64,000 nt of DNA, taken from the NCBI RefSeq assembly GCF_014191375.1, contig NZ_JACHWN010000002.1:310001-374000 (forward strand), read 5' to 3'. Both the position numbers and the translations under genes were made by a program. Shown here piece after piece: positions 52,874-61,589 of the stretch (positions within the stretch are counted from its first letter, which is position 1; the number at the start of each line of letters is the position of its first letter). Under the pieces are notes generated by a model. That model saw only the letters and a list, made by a program, of their open reading frames with translations. It had not been told where the DNA came from and ran no database searches. This stretch comes from Mesorhizobium sp. RMAD-H1. Its GTDB lineage: Bacteria; Pseudomonadota; Alphaproteobacteria; Rhizobiales; Rhizobiaceae.

Positions 52874-52907
52874 TTGACCTGATATAAAGACTTCCTTATA
52901 TCTTTAT
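52874..52907 (+). promoter_or_regulatory. Promoter of the BHMT-like gene with overlapping AT-rich operator
   Basis: TTGACC (52874-52879), a 17-base spacer and TATATC (52897-52902) make a plausible promoter. The spacer and -10 lie in ATATAAAGA-CTTCC-TTATATCTTTAT (52882-52907), a hyphenated palindrome. It resembles AT-rich operators of ArsR-type regulators that sense S-adenosylmethionine or S-adenosylhomocysteine in alphaproteobacterial methionine genes. The regulator assignment is inference. Confidence 0.5.
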
Positions 52908-52935
52908 TTAATCTCAGCAAGCTGGAAACACGCGC

Positions 52936-53958
52936 ATGAACGCCGCTCCTTCATCGAACCCGCTAGCCGACCTCATCGCCGAGAAAGGCGTGCTGCTTGC
53001 CGATGGTGCGACAGGCACCAATCTCTTTGCCGCAGGGCTGGAAGCCGGCGAGGCGCCGGAGCTCTGGAACGAGAGCAATCCGGACAAGATCAGGGCGCTG
53101 CACCAAGGCTTCATCGATGCCGGCGCGGATATCATCCTCACCAATTCCTTCGGCGGCACCAGGCATCGCCTGAAGCTGCATCATGCGCAGGATCGCGTTT
53201 TCCACCTCAACAAAAAGGCGGCCGAGCTCGCCCGCTCCGTCGCCGACAAGGCCGGCCGCAAGGTCATCGTCGCGGGCTCCGTCGGGCCGACGGGTGAACT
53301 GCTCGTGCCGCTCGGCGCCTTGACCTATGAGGATGCGGTCGCAGCCTTCAAGGAACAGCTCGAGGGATTGAAGGCCGGCGGCATCGACGTCGCCTGGATC
53401 GAGACCATGTCGGCGCCCGATGAGATTCGCGCCGCCGCAGAGGCGGCGGTCTCGCTCGGCCTGCCTTACGTCTATACCGGCTCCTTCGATACTGCGGGCA
53501 AGACGATGATGGGGCTTCATCCGAAGGACATCCATCATGTCGTCGACGGGCTGGCGCAGAAGCCGGTGGCGGTCGGCGCCAATTGCGGCGTCGGAGCCGC
53601 CGATATCCTCTCCTCGCTGCTCGATATGACCGATGCCGATCCCGCTGCGACCGTCGTGGTCAAGGGCAATTGCGGCATACCCGAATTCCGCGGCTCGGAA
53701 ATCCATTATTCCGGAACGCCTGATCTGATGGCGAACTATGCGCATCTGGCCGCCAATGCCGGCGCCAGGATCATCGGCGGCTGCTGCGGCACCTCGTTCG
53801 CGCATCTGGCGGCGATGCGCAAGGCGCTCGACAATCACGTCCAGGGGCCGCGTCCGACCGTCGAGACCATTGTCGAGGTGATCGGCCCGATGCGCAACAA
53901 GACCGCCGGAAACGGCAGCGACACGCCGCGCCGCGAACGGCGTGGGCGGCGGGGATGA
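52936..53958 (+). CDS. Betaine-homocysteine S-methyltransferase-like enzyme
   Basis: A 340-residue zinc methyltransferase of the homocysteine S-methyltransferase family. LADGATGTNLF starts the barrel; TNSFGGTR follows; zinc ligands are Cys in GANCGVG and the pair in GGCCGTS. Rhizobial homologues make methionine and dimethylglycine from glycine betaine and homocysteine, matching the neighbouring betaine transporter. The last 20 residues are Arg/Gly-rich (RRERRGRRG). An alternative is a methyl donor other than betaine. Confidence 0.85.
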   Translation: MNAAPSSNPLADLIAEKGVLLADGATGTNLFAAGLEAGEAPELWNESNPDKIRALHQGFIDAGADIILTNSFGGTRHRLKLHHAQDRVFHLNKKAAELARSVADKAGRKVIVAGSVGPTGELLVPLGALTYEDAVAAFKEQLEGLKAGGIDVAWIETMSAPDEIRAAAEAAVSLGLPYVYTGSFDTAGKTMMGLHPKDIHHVVDGLAQKPVAVGANCGVGAADILSSLLDMTDADPAATVVVKGNCGIPEFRGSEIHYSGTPDLMANYAHLAANAGARIIGGCCGTSFAHLAAMRKALDNHVQGPRPTVETIVEVIGPMRNKTAGNGSDTPRRERRGRRG

Positions 53959-53973
53959 CCCACGACCATTGAT

Positions 53974-54666
53974 TCAGGAGTTGAGGAAGGCCGCCATGTG
54001 GAAGCGCTGCTGCGCGGCTTCATAGGCATGGCCCAGCCCGACCGGACAGGCGAGCCGCGCGAGACAGCCGCTTGTTCGGCAGGTCTCCCCCGCCCTGCCG
54101 CGCAGATGGTTCCGGCATGTTTCCACCGCAAAGCCGGTCCCGTCCAGGGCATCTACCGGACAGGCCGAGAGACAGGGTTTTGCCGTGCATCGCTCGCATG
54201 GATGGTCGGGCGTTTCGCGCGCCGGAAAGCCGATTTGCTCGTCGAACAGCAGAGCGCCGCGATAGGCGTGCCAGAGCCCGTAGACCGGGTGGATGAGCAG
54301 GCCGAGCGGCGACGGCTTCAGCCCTTCAGCCCTTTTCGCCCATTGCTGGAACGGCAGCCATGGCTTGTCCGAGGGAAAGACCGCCCTTGCGCCGAGTTGC
54401 CGTTCCATCTCACCGAGCACCTGTTTCGACCAGGCGTCGAGCGGATCGGCTCTCCCCCTGCCCTCCCCGGCACGCCAGCGTGTAAAATGCGGCCAGATCG
54501 ATGATCCGGCGTGTCCCACAAGCACCACGCTGCGCGCACGATCCAGCGCTGCTCCGCGCGGTGCGTCCTCATCGTCGCTGAAAACAAAACCGCCGCGCGG
54601 AATGAGCCCGAAGGGTTCCAGCGCGGCGGCGATTTCATGCATTGATGGCGGCAGACGCCCGGTCAT
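53974..54666 (-). CDS. 4Fe-4S cluster protein of the methyltransferase locus
   Basis: A 230-residue protein with two cysteine clusters near its end: CERCTAKPCLSACPVDAL (residues about 156-173) and CRNHLRGRAGETCRTSGC with LACPVG. Together these can bind two 4Fe-4S clusters, as in the C-terminal part of QueG-like reductases and small ferredoxins. It lies 86 bp downstream of mttB on the same strand. It may pass electrons to the corrinoid activator; this is inferred from context only. It is convergent with the BHMT-like gene (15 bp apart). Confidence 0.75.
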   Translation of the reverse strand: MTGRLPPSMHEIAAALEPFGLIPRGGFVFSDDEDAPRGAALDRARSVVLVGHAGSSIWPHFTRWRAGEGRGRADPLDAWSKQVLGEMERQLGARAVFPSDKPWLPFQQWAKRAEGLKPSPLGLLIHPVYGLWHAYRGALLFDEQIGFPARETPDHPCERCTAKPCLSACPVDALDGTGFAVETCRNHLRGRAGETCRTSGCLARLACPVGLGHAYEAAQQRFHMAAFLNS

Positions 54667-54752
54667 TTCCGGGTTCGTCCGCTGATGGCCGAACCCCAGA
54701 CCTCGTCATGGATCAGAGCGGCCACTTTAGCCCGGCCATCCTCGGGCTTCTT

Positions 54753-56330
54753 TCATGTGAAGGCGTCGGGCATCGACGCCTTCTTCTCGGCGATGAACGC
54801 CTTCAGCGCCTCGTCGATCGCCGGATCGAGATAGGGCGCTTCATACGTTTCGAGCCAGCGGCGCGCCAGATCGTTGGCGCGCTGGTCAGCCCGCTTTTCA
54901 CCCTCGGCCAACCATTGCTCGTAGGAATTGTTGTCGGCGATCGAGGAACGGTAGAACGCGCTCTGGAAATTGGCCTGAGTATGCGAACATCCCAGATAGT
55001 GGCTGCCCGGCCCCACTTCGCGGATGGCATCCATCGCCTGACCGTTTTCCGAGAGGTCGACGCCTTCGGCAAGTTTCTGCTGCATGCCGAGCTGGTCGAT
55101 ATCCATCATGAATTTATCATAGGAAGAGACCAGTCCGCCTTCGAGCCAGCCTGCCGCATGCAGCACGAAATTGGTGCCGGCCAGCAGGGTGGAATTCAGC
55201 GTGTTGGCGCTTTCATAGGCCGCCTGGGCGTCGGGAAGCTTCGAGGCGCAGAGCGAGCCGCCGGTGCGGAACGGCAGGCCGAGACGCCGGGCAAGCTGCG
55301 CCGCGCCATAGGAGACGAGCGACGGCTCCGGCGTGCCGAAGGTCGGCGCGCCCGACTGCATGGAGATCGACGAGGCAAACGTGCCGAAGATGACGGGCGC
55401 GCCGGGACGGATCAGCTGCGTGAAGGAGGCGCCGGCCAGCACCTCCGCCAGGATCTGCGTCAGCGTGCCGGCCACCGTCACCGGGCTCATCGCGCCGGCC
55501 AGGATGAAGGGCGTGACGATGCAGGCCTGGTTGTGCCTGGCATAGACTTTCAGCGCGCCCAGCATCGTCTCGTCGAACACCATCGGCGAGTTGGCGTTGA
55601 TCAGGCTGGTCAGCACCGTGTTGTTCTCGACGAAATCCTCGCCGAACAGGATCTTGCACATGGCGATCGTGTCTTCGGCCCGCTCCGGTGCGGTCACCGA
55701 CCCCATGAACGGCTTGTCCGAATAGCGCATATGCGCATAGATCATGTCGAGATGGCGCTTGTTGACCGGCACGTCCACCGGCTCGCACACCGTTCCGCCG
55801 GAATGGTGGATCGACGGCGCCATATAGGCGAGCTTCACGAAATTCTGGAAATCCTCGATCGTCGCATAACGACGGTTGCCGTCGAGGTCACGCACGAAGG
55901 GCGGGCCATAGACAGGGGCGAAAACCGTCGCATCGCCGCCGATCTGCACCGAGCGCTCGGGATTGCGCGCATGCTGGGTATAGATCGATGGCGCGGTCTT
56001 GAGCAGCGAGCGGCAAAGCCCTTTCGGGAAATGCACCCGCTCGCCCCTGACGTCCGCGCCGGCTTCCTTCCACAGCGCCAGCGCCTCCGCATCGTCGCGG
56101 AACTCGATGCCGATCTCTTCCAGAACGGTATCGGCATTGGCCTCGATCAGCGCCAGCCCTTCCTCGTTCAGCACCTCATAGACCGGCACCTTGCGGGTGA
56201 TATAGGTCAGCGACTTGCCCGGCCCGCCGCCGGACCGCGCGGCCCGTCTCGCCGCCGCCCCGCCGCTCGCGCCGCGTCCACGACGCCCGCCGCGCTCTTC
56301 ACCGGCTTCGACAGATGCTTCCTGGTCCAT
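54753..56330 (-). CDS. Trimethylamine methyltransferase (MttB) family protein, non-pyrrolysine
   Basis: A 525-residue corrinoid-dependent methyltransferase of the MttB superfamily. PVYEVLNEEGLALIEANADT, the barrel region AYMAPSIHHSGGTVCEPVDV and QSGAPTFGTPEPSLVSYGAA are family features. No in-frame amber codon interrupts it, so it belongs with glycine betaine, proline betaine or carnitine demethylases (MtgB, MtpB, MtcB) rather than pyrrolysine MttB. Residues about 12-35 are Gly/Arg-rich (RGGRRGRGASGG). AGGAG precedes the ATG at 56330. The true substrate is unknown; the adjacent betaine transporter favours a betaine. Confidence 0.88.
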   Translation of the reverse strand: MDQEASVEAGEERGGRRGRGASGGAAARRAARSGGGPGKSLTYITRKVPVYEVLNEEGLALIEANADTVLEEIGIEFRDDAEALALWKEAGADVRGERVHFPKGLCRSLLKTAPSIYTQHARNPERSVQIGGDATVFAPVYGPPFVRDLDGNRRYATIEDFQNFVKLAYMAPSIHHSGGTVCEPVDVPVNKRHLDMIYAHMRYSDKPFMGSVTAPERAEDTIAMCKILFGEDFVENNTVLTSLINANSPMVFDETMLGALKVYARHNQACIVTPFILAGAMSPVTVAGTLTQILAEVLAGASFTQLIRPGAPVIFGTFASSISMQSGAPTFGTPEPSLVSYGAAQLARRLGLPFRTGGSLCASKLPDAQAAYESANTLNSTLLAGTNFVLHAAGWLEGGLVSSYDKFMMDIDQLGMQQKLAEGVDLSENGQAMDAIREVGPGSHYLGCSHTQANFQSAFYRSSIADNNSYEQWLAEGEKRADQRANDLARRWLETYEAPYLDPAIDEALKAFIAEKKASMPDAFT

Positions 56331-56473
56331 CTTTTTCTCCTGCGCTTTGATTACGCAGTCTCCCTTTCGCACATATGGATATCTGAACCAACAACCTAAT
56401 CCCGGCAACGGAAAGAACGTTCCCGTGTGCGCCAAACCGTGGCGCGTTAAAGACAATCGGTCTCTCCCCTCGC

Positions 56474-56502
56474 TTGACAATATCTGCGCGCGCTCACTAG
56501 GT
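56474..56502 (+). promoter_or_regulatory. Promoter of the riboswitch-btuB transcript
   Basis: TTGACA (56474-56479), a 17-base spacer and CTAGGT (56497-56502), directly ahead of the riboswitch. The -35 is perfect and the -10 is of the kind common in alphaproteobacteria. Confidence 0.6.
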
Positions 56503-56690
56503 TCCGGCATGGAATCGGTTCCGCCCAAGGCGGATGAAAAGGGAACACGGTGCGGTCGGACCATCGACCAAAGCCGGGACTGCCCCCGCAACTGTAACCG
56601 TTGAGCCTTCATTCAGAGTGCCACTGGGCGCGAAAGCGTTCGGGAAGGCGAAGGAAGGCGATGACACGGGAGTCAGGAGACCTGCCTTTT
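56501..56690 (+). ncRNA. Cobalamin riboswitch upstream of the TonB-dependent receptor
   Basis: Conserved elements in order: AATCGGTTCCGCC, AAAGGGAACACGGTG, the B12 box GCCGGGACTGCCCCCGCAAC (56573-56594 region), GTGCCACTGGG with GGGAAGGCG, and the 3' GAGTCAGGAGACCTGCC ending near 56686. It should reduce receptor expression when adenosylcobalamin is plentiful. About 195 bp of leader follow before the ATG at 56885. Confidence 0.95.
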
Positions 56691-56884
56691 CCGGTCACCC
56701 ATGCTTGGCCACGGGGTGTGGCTGGGCGCGGTCGTCCGTGGCGGTGACACGAGATAGGTGTTGCCGCGTGCCGGAATGGCCGAGGGGGTGCAATCTGCTG
56801 ACCAGCGCCCAGCTCCATATCCGCCTGCGGTTTGTCATGAACTTCGGGGCGAGGGTTTTTCGCCTCCGATGCACTGGGGCGGAT

Positions 56885-58834
56885 ATGAAAAAGACGATTG
56901 TTGCGGCCGGTTTCCTCACATTGATGCTGCCAGGCACGGCGGACGCGCAGGAAAACGGCGCCGAAGCCAGCCAAACCATCATGCTGCAGCCGATCCTTGT
57001 CACGGCGGGGCTGACGCCGGTCGAGCAGGAAAAGACCGGCCGGGCATTCACGGTCATCACTGGCGAGGAGCTGGAACAGCGCCAGATCCGCTATGTCGCC
57101 GATGCGCTGCGGCAGGTGCCGGGCTTTGCCGTCTCGCGGACCGGCGCGGCCGGCGGGGTCACCCAAGTCCGCGTGCGCGGAGCGGAGGCCAACCAGCTGC
57201 TGGTGATGATCGACGGCGTCGAAGCCAACGAAATGTCGAGCGGCGAATATGATTTCGGCGGCCTGCTCGCCGACGATATCGACCGCATCGAGATATTGCG
57301 AGGGCCCCAGAGCGCCTTCTGGGGTTCGAACGCCATGGCCGGCGTGGTCAACATCATCACGAAGCGCGGCGAGCGGAACGGCTTCACCGTGAAGGGACGT
57401 TCGGAAGCAGGCACGCAGGGCACCTTTCTCGGCGGCCTTTCCTTGAGCGGCGGCGGCGAAAACTACGATATGGCGCTTTCCGGCACATGGCGGAGAAGCG
57501 ACGGCTTCAACATCTCCGATTTCGGCTCGGAGAAGGATGGCGACCGGAACGCGACTGTCAACGGCCGCCTGACGCTGGACCTGACGCCGGATCTGACGCT
57601 CGAGGGAACGCTGCGCTATGTCGACCGGCGCAATGCCATCGACCCGCAGGATTTCGCCTCGGGCAGCCCCACCTATGGCTATGTCATCGACGGCGACGAG
57701 GAGACGGCCGCCCGCGAGTTCTTCGGCTCGCTCGGTGCGACCCACGTCTCGCTCGACGGGGCGTTGACCCAGAAGGCCCGCTTCACCGGCGGCGACATCC
57801 ACCGCGAATACTTCCAGAACGGCTCCCGCACCTCGTGGAACGACGGCAACCGCTACACCGCCAGCTATCAGGCGACCTACGCCTTTGAAACACCTGGCTT
57901 TCTCGGCGCGAGTCACCAGATTACCGGCGGCTATGAATGGGAACGCGAAACCTTCCTACCCTCCCATCTCGATGAGACGCTGAGCCGCGACACGAACGCG
58001 CTCGTGGCGGAATATCGCGGCGAATTCCTCGGCCAGCTCTTCCTCAATGCGGGCATTCGCCGCGACTGGAACGACCGGTTCAGCAATACGGTGACCTACA
58101 GTCTCAGCGGCGCCTGGAAGATACCGGATAGCACGACGCGGCTTCACGCATCGGTGGGCACCGGCGTCACCAAGCCGACCTTCTTCGAGCAGTTCGGCTA
58201 CGTGCCCGATTCCTTCGCCGGCAATCCCGATCTCACACCGGAGAAGAGCCTGGGCTGGGATATCGGCGTCGAGCACGGCTTCTTCGGCGGCTTGCTGGTC
58301 GCCGACATCACCTATTTCAACCAGGACCTCACCGACGAGATCATCACCGTCTATGGCGGCGCGCCCGACTATACCTCCACCGTCGTCAATGGTGACGGCA
58401 AGAGCAGGCGGCAAGGCGTGGAACTCTCCGCCACGCTGAACCTCTTCGACGGCTTCCAGGCGGGTGCGAGCTATACCTATACCGATGCGACGGAACAGAG
58501 CGCGGCCGGCGACAAGCGCCTCGAGGAAGTGCGCCGCCCGAAGCATTCGGGCGCCTTGAACGCATCCTATACGTTCCTCGACCAGCGGGCACGGGTCTTC
58601 GGCGAGATCGTCTTCAACGGCAAGATGACGGACCAGGCCTTCGTGCCGGCCCTGCCCGCGCGGGTCACCCTCGATGCCTACACGGTGGTCAACATCGGCG
58701 GCAGTTTCAGGGTTAACGAACATGTCGAACTGTTCGGCCGCATCGAAAACCTCTTCGATGAGGATTACCAGGAGATTTTCAGCTATAACGCACCGGGCCG
58801 GGCCGCCTTTATCGGCGTCCGGGGCACGTTCTAG
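56885..58834 (+). CDS. btuB: TonB-dependent vitamin B12 receptor (BtuB type)
   Basis: A 649-residue outer-membrane receptor. Signal peptide to about residue 22 (PGTADAQ), TonB-box-like LQPILVTAG near residue 40, plug domain ending VVNIITKRG, then a beta-barrel ending in Phe (GVRGTF). Together with the cobalamin riboswitch this supports cobalamin or another corrinoid as ligand. It stands divergent from mttB, just before the corrinoid-protein gene. No btuCDF genes are in the window. Confidence 0.9.
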   Translation: MKKTIVAAGFLTLMLPGTADAQENGAEASQTIMLQPILVTAGLTPVEQEKTGRAFTVITGEELEQRQIRYVADALRQVPGFAVSRTGAAGGVTQVRVRGAEANQLLVMIDGVEANEMSSGEYDFGGLLADDIDRIEILRGPQSAFWGSNAMAGVVNIITKRGERNGFTVKGRSEAGTQGTFLGGLSLSGGGENYDMALSGTWRRSDGFNISDFGSEKDGDRNATVNGRLTLDLTPDLTLEGTLRYVDRRNAIDPQDFASGSPTYGYVIDGDEETAAREFFGSLGATHVSLDGALTQKARFTGGDIHREYFQNGSRTSWNDGNRYTASYQATYAFETPGFLGASHQITGGYEWERETFLPSHLDETLSRDTNALVAEYRGEFLGQLFLNAGIRRDWNDRFSNTVTYSLSGAWKIPDSTTRLHASVGTGVTKPTFFEQFGYVPDSFAGNPDLTPEKSLGWDIGVEHGFFGGLLVADITYFNQDLTDEIITVYGGAPDYTSTVVNGDGKSRRQGVELSATLNLFDGFQAGASYTYTDATEQSAAGDKRLEEVRRPKHSGALNASYTFLDQRARVFGEIVFNGKMTDQAFVPALPARVTLDAYTVVNIGGSFRVNEHVELFGRIENLFDEDYQEIFSYNAPGRAAFIGVRGTF

Positions 58835-58989
58835 CCCTTCACCGCATCGGCGGGATCGAGACCCGCCGCGCAATCCGGTCGCTTTCGCGTTTTGCGAAGT
58901 CGCTTTTGAGCGATGGATTTTTGCCGCTTGCACGATATGTAGTGAACATGCGATTGGCCCTTTTGGGCTCACGGTGAGGAATTGCGCTA

Positions 58990-59694
58990 ATGGCCGATGA
59001 TGAAATCATTCTTTCCGAACTTTCGGACGACGAACTCGTGCAGCAGATGCATGACGATCTCTATGACGGCCTGAAGGAGGAGATCGAGGAAGGCACCAAG
59101 ATCCTTCTCGAACGCGGTTGGGAGCCCTACAGGGTTTTGACCGAAGCGCTGGTCGAAGGCATGCGCATTGTCGGCGAGGATTTCCGCGACGGCATCCTCT
59201 TCGTGCCGGAGGTGCTGCTCTCCGCCAATGCCATGAAGGCGGGAATGCATATCCTGCGTCCCCTGCTCGCCGCCACCGGCGCGCCGAAACAGGGCAAGAT
59301 GGTGATCGGCACCGTCAAGGGCGACATCCACGACATCGGCAAGAACCTCGTCGGCATGATGATGGAGGGCGCGGGCTTCGACGTCATCGACCTCGGCATC
59401 AACAATCCGGTGGAAAACTACCTCGCAGCGATCGAGGAGCACCAGCCCGACATCGTCGGCATGTCTGCCCTGCTGACCACCACCATGCCCTATATGAAGG
59501 TCGTCATCGACACGATGAAGGAAAAGGGCATCCGTGACGACTATGTCGTGCTCGTCGGCGGCGCTCCGCTCAACGAGGAGTTCGGCAAGGCCGTCGGAGC
59601 CGACGCCTATTGCCGCGATGCGGCCGTAGCGGTCGAAACCGCCAAGGACTTCATGAAGCGCAAGCACAACCAGCGCACGGGCACTGCGGGATAA
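58990..59694 (+). CDS. Corrinoid (B12-binding) methyl-carrier protein, MttC/MtgC type
   Basis: A 234-residue protein. A helical cap domain (about residues 15-95) precedes a B12-binding domain with VKGDIHDIGKNLV, where His114 is the lower cobalt ligand, and VGMSALLTTTMPYM and VLVGGAPLNEEF. It would accept a methyl group from MttB and give it to the MtrH-like enzyme. It is transcribed in the direction of the downstream C1 genes. Confidence 0.93.
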   Translation: MADDEIILSELSDDELVQQMHDDLYDGLKEEIEEGTKILLERGWEPYRVLTEALVEGMRIVGEDFRDGILFVPEVLLSANAMKAGMHILRPLLAATGAPKQGKMVIGTVKGDIHDIGKNLVGMMMEGAGFDVIDLGINNPVENYLAAIEEHQPDIVGMSALLTTTMPYMKVVIDTMKEKGIRDDYVVLVGGAPLNEEFGKAVGADAYCRDAAVAVETAKDFMKRKHNQRTGTAG

Positions 59695-59714
59695 GCCGCC
59701 TGTCCGGAATCAAT

Positions 59715-59745
59715 AAGGGCGATCCCTTGAAGCGGGGATCGCCCT
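59715..59745. terminator. Hairpin between the corrinoid-protein and entericidin genes
   Basis: AAGGGCGATCCC and GGGATCGCCCT form an 11-bp stem with a short loop between the convergent corrinoid-protein gene and the entericidin gene. There is no strong T run on either side, so termination is uncertain. Confidence 0.45.
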
Positions 59746-59802
59746 GAAAATGCCTGTTCCAGGCAAAAGACGCTTGGCGTCCGCCCCTTGCGCCCTAGAG
59801 TC

Positions 59803-59937
59803 CTATTCGACGGTCTCCTGGATCGCATGGGCGGTGCTTTTGACGTCCTTGCCCACGCCGCGCACCGTATTGGCGCAGGCGGCGAGCGAGAACGCGCAGA
59901 GAATGGCAACCAACGGCACGATGCGTGACGGTTTCAT
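59803..59937 (-). CDS. Entericidin A/B-family small lipoprotein
   Basis: A 44-residue protein: Lys/Arg start, hydrophobic segment and lipobox LAAC near residue 21, then NTVRGVGKDVKSTAHAI, the entericidin pattern. These are envelope lipoproteins linked to stress or a lysis antidote in enterobacteria; the role here is unknown. It is on the opposite strand within the methyl-transfer locus, so it is independently expressed. Confidence 0.8.
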   Translation of the reverse strand: MKPSRIVPLVAILCAFSLAACANTVRGVGKDVKSTAHAIQETVE

Positions 59938-60008
59938 GGACGGTGTCTCCCGATCTGGTAGAATAGTCATCATCTGCGGAATCACATCCGCCGCAAGAGG
60001 TTAGCGTG

Positions 60009-60665
60009 ATGGACGCGCTTGGCAAGACGAAGTTTGACGCCCCGCCAAGCCCGCAGAAGCTGCGGGTGATCGCCTGCGGCATGATCGCCCGCGAAATCCT
60101 GGCGATTCGGGAACAGTTCGGCCTGGATCATATCGAGCTGAAGTGCCTTCCCGCCATCTATCATCACTATCCCGACAGGATTGCGCCCGCCGTCGAGCGC
60201 GCGATAAAGCGCGCGAGAAGCGGCGGCATCGAGCGCATTTTCGTCGGCTATGCCGATTGCGGCACGGGCGGCGCGCTCGACCGGATCTGCGAGAAATACG
60301 GCGTCGAGCGCATCGCCGGGCCGCACTGCTTCTCCTTTTATGTCGGCAACGAGGTCTTCGCCGAGCGCTGGGATGACGACATGACGTCCTTCTTCATGAC
60401 CGATTTCCTCGCCCGCCAGTTCGAGGCCTTTCTGGTCAAGCCGCTCGGCCTCGACCGTCATCCGGAGCTGCGCGACATCTATTTCGGCAATTATTCCAAA
60501 ATGATCTATCTGGCGCAGACGGACGATCCGGAACTCTCGCGAAAAGCGGAGGAAGCGGCGGCCTTCCTGGGCCTTGCCTATGAACGCCGTTTTACCGGCC
60601 TTGGCGATCTCGTCCCGGCCATCAGAGAAGCGGCCGGTGGCGACGTGTCACCGGTACGCAGGTGA
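60009..60665 (+). CDS. DUF1638 family protein
   Basis: A 218-residue protein. Conserved-looking segments are VIACGMIAREI, CLPAIYHHYPDRI, GYADCGTGGALDRIC and GPHCFSFYVG, with Cys and His residues suited to metal or corrinoid binding. The family recurs beside corrinoid methyltransferase genes in bacteria and methanogens but has no assigned function. The ATG at 60009 is preferred to the adjacent GTG. By position it may help load, chaperone or reactivate the corrinoid protein; this is inference. Confidence 0.82.
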   Translation: MDALGKTKFDAPPSPQKLRVIACGMIAREILAIREQFGLDHIELKCLPAIYHHYPDRIAPAVERAIKRARSGGIERIFVGYADCGTGGALDRICEKYGVERIAGPHCFSFYVGNEVFAERWDDDMTSFFMTDFLARQFEAFLVKPLGLDRHPELRDIYFGNYSKMIYLAQTDDPELSRKAEEAAAFLGLAYERRFTGLGDLVPAIREAAGGDVSPVRR

Positions 60666-60774
60666 CGACCGCCCCAAGGATGCTCCGAAAAACGACGATC
60701 CTCGTTTGAATTTTGAGAACCTAATTTCCGTCGCCGGAGTTCCTGTCATTGAAATATCATCATCGACAGGCGAT

Positions 60775-61464
60775 ATGCAGGGCATGAATGAGAAGCCTCA
60801 CACCCTATCCGGACAGGAAGTCTCCGTGCCGGCAACGATACAACCCGGTCCCGAGCGACCTTCCGGCTTTTCCGACAGCCGGTCCCTGTCCGAGGTTTTC
60901 GAGGCCCTGGCGGAAAAGGCCGATGGCCCGGTGAGTTTCGGCCAGATCGAGCAGGCTCTTTCCGACCGCAGCTTCGCTGCGCTGCTTACCTTCTTTGCCC
61001 TGGTCAACCTGCTGCCGCTTCCGCCGGGGACCGGCATCGTCACGGGCATTCCGCTGGCGCTCATTTCCGGCCAGATGGTGCTGGGCTGGGAAACGCCGTG
61101 GCTGCCGCGCTTCCTGCGCGAGCGATCGATGACGCCGGAGCGCTTCCGCCAGCTTTCGCAAAGGGGCGTGCCGTGGCTCAAGCGCATCGAGCGCTTCATC
61201 CAGCCGCGTGCCTGGCCGTTTGCCCGCCGCCACGGCGACCGCTGGCTGGGCCTGCTGACGCTGATCCTCGGGCTCGCGGTGGTCTTCCCCATCCCGCTGT
61301 CCAACTGGCTTCCGGCATTCGCCACCGCCATCATCGGCGCCGCGCTGACCGAGCGTGACGGCATCCTGATGGGCATCGGCGTCCTCATCGGCTTCATATC
61401 CCTCGGCATCATCGCCGCGGTGCTCTTCACCGCCGGAACGCTGATTACCAAACTGCCCTTCTGA
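60775..61464 (+). CDS. ExoD-family membrane protein
   Basis: A 229-residue protein. LSEVFEALAEKADGPVSFGQ leads into several hydrophobic segments with PLPPGTGIVTGIPLALISGQ, the ExoD pattern. ExoD affects exopolysaccharide production and alkali tolerance in Sinorhizobium. An ATG three codons later (60784) is an alternative start. It interrupts the methyl-transfer genes and has no obvious functional link. Confidence 0.8.
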   Translation: MQGMNEKPHTLSGQEVSVPATIQPGPERPSGFSDSRSLSEVFEALAEKADGPVSFGQIEQALSDRSFAALLTFFALVNLLPLPPGTGIVTGIPLALISGQMVLGWETPWLPRFLRERSMTPERFRQLSQRGVPWLKRIERFIQPRAWPFARRHGDRWLGLLTLILGLAVVFPIPLSNWLPAFATAIIGAALTERDGILMGIGVLIGFISLGIIAAVLFTAGTLITKLPF

Positions 61465-61589
61465 ACACGCAGGGTGATGGCGCAAATACGACAGCCCGCC
61501 ACGTCGCTTTTGAATGCCCCCACGTCGCCGCGCAGCAAGCAAGGCCCGGCAATTCCGGCGATGCTTGGATATATGGAGGATGAAAGTGC

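Noticed and set aside
54753-56330. Pyrrolysine-type MttB
   Set aside because: No in-frame TAG interrupts the gene and no pyl genes are present in the window.
54642-56399. Very long open frame antisense to mttB (585 codons, plus strand)
   Set aside because: It mirrors the codon pattern of the minus-strand methyltransferase, is His/Arg-rich with no recognisable domain, and GC-rich genomes often give such shadow frames.
56331-56404. GATATCCATATG sequence upstream of mttB as an operator
   Set aside because: It is a short AT-rich stretch with weak symmetry, and no matching copy was seen elsewhere in the window.
56609-57916. Long minus-strand frame opposite btuB
   Set aside because: It overlaps the riboswitch and the signal peptide and plug region of a clear receptor; no domain or ribosome-binding site supports it.
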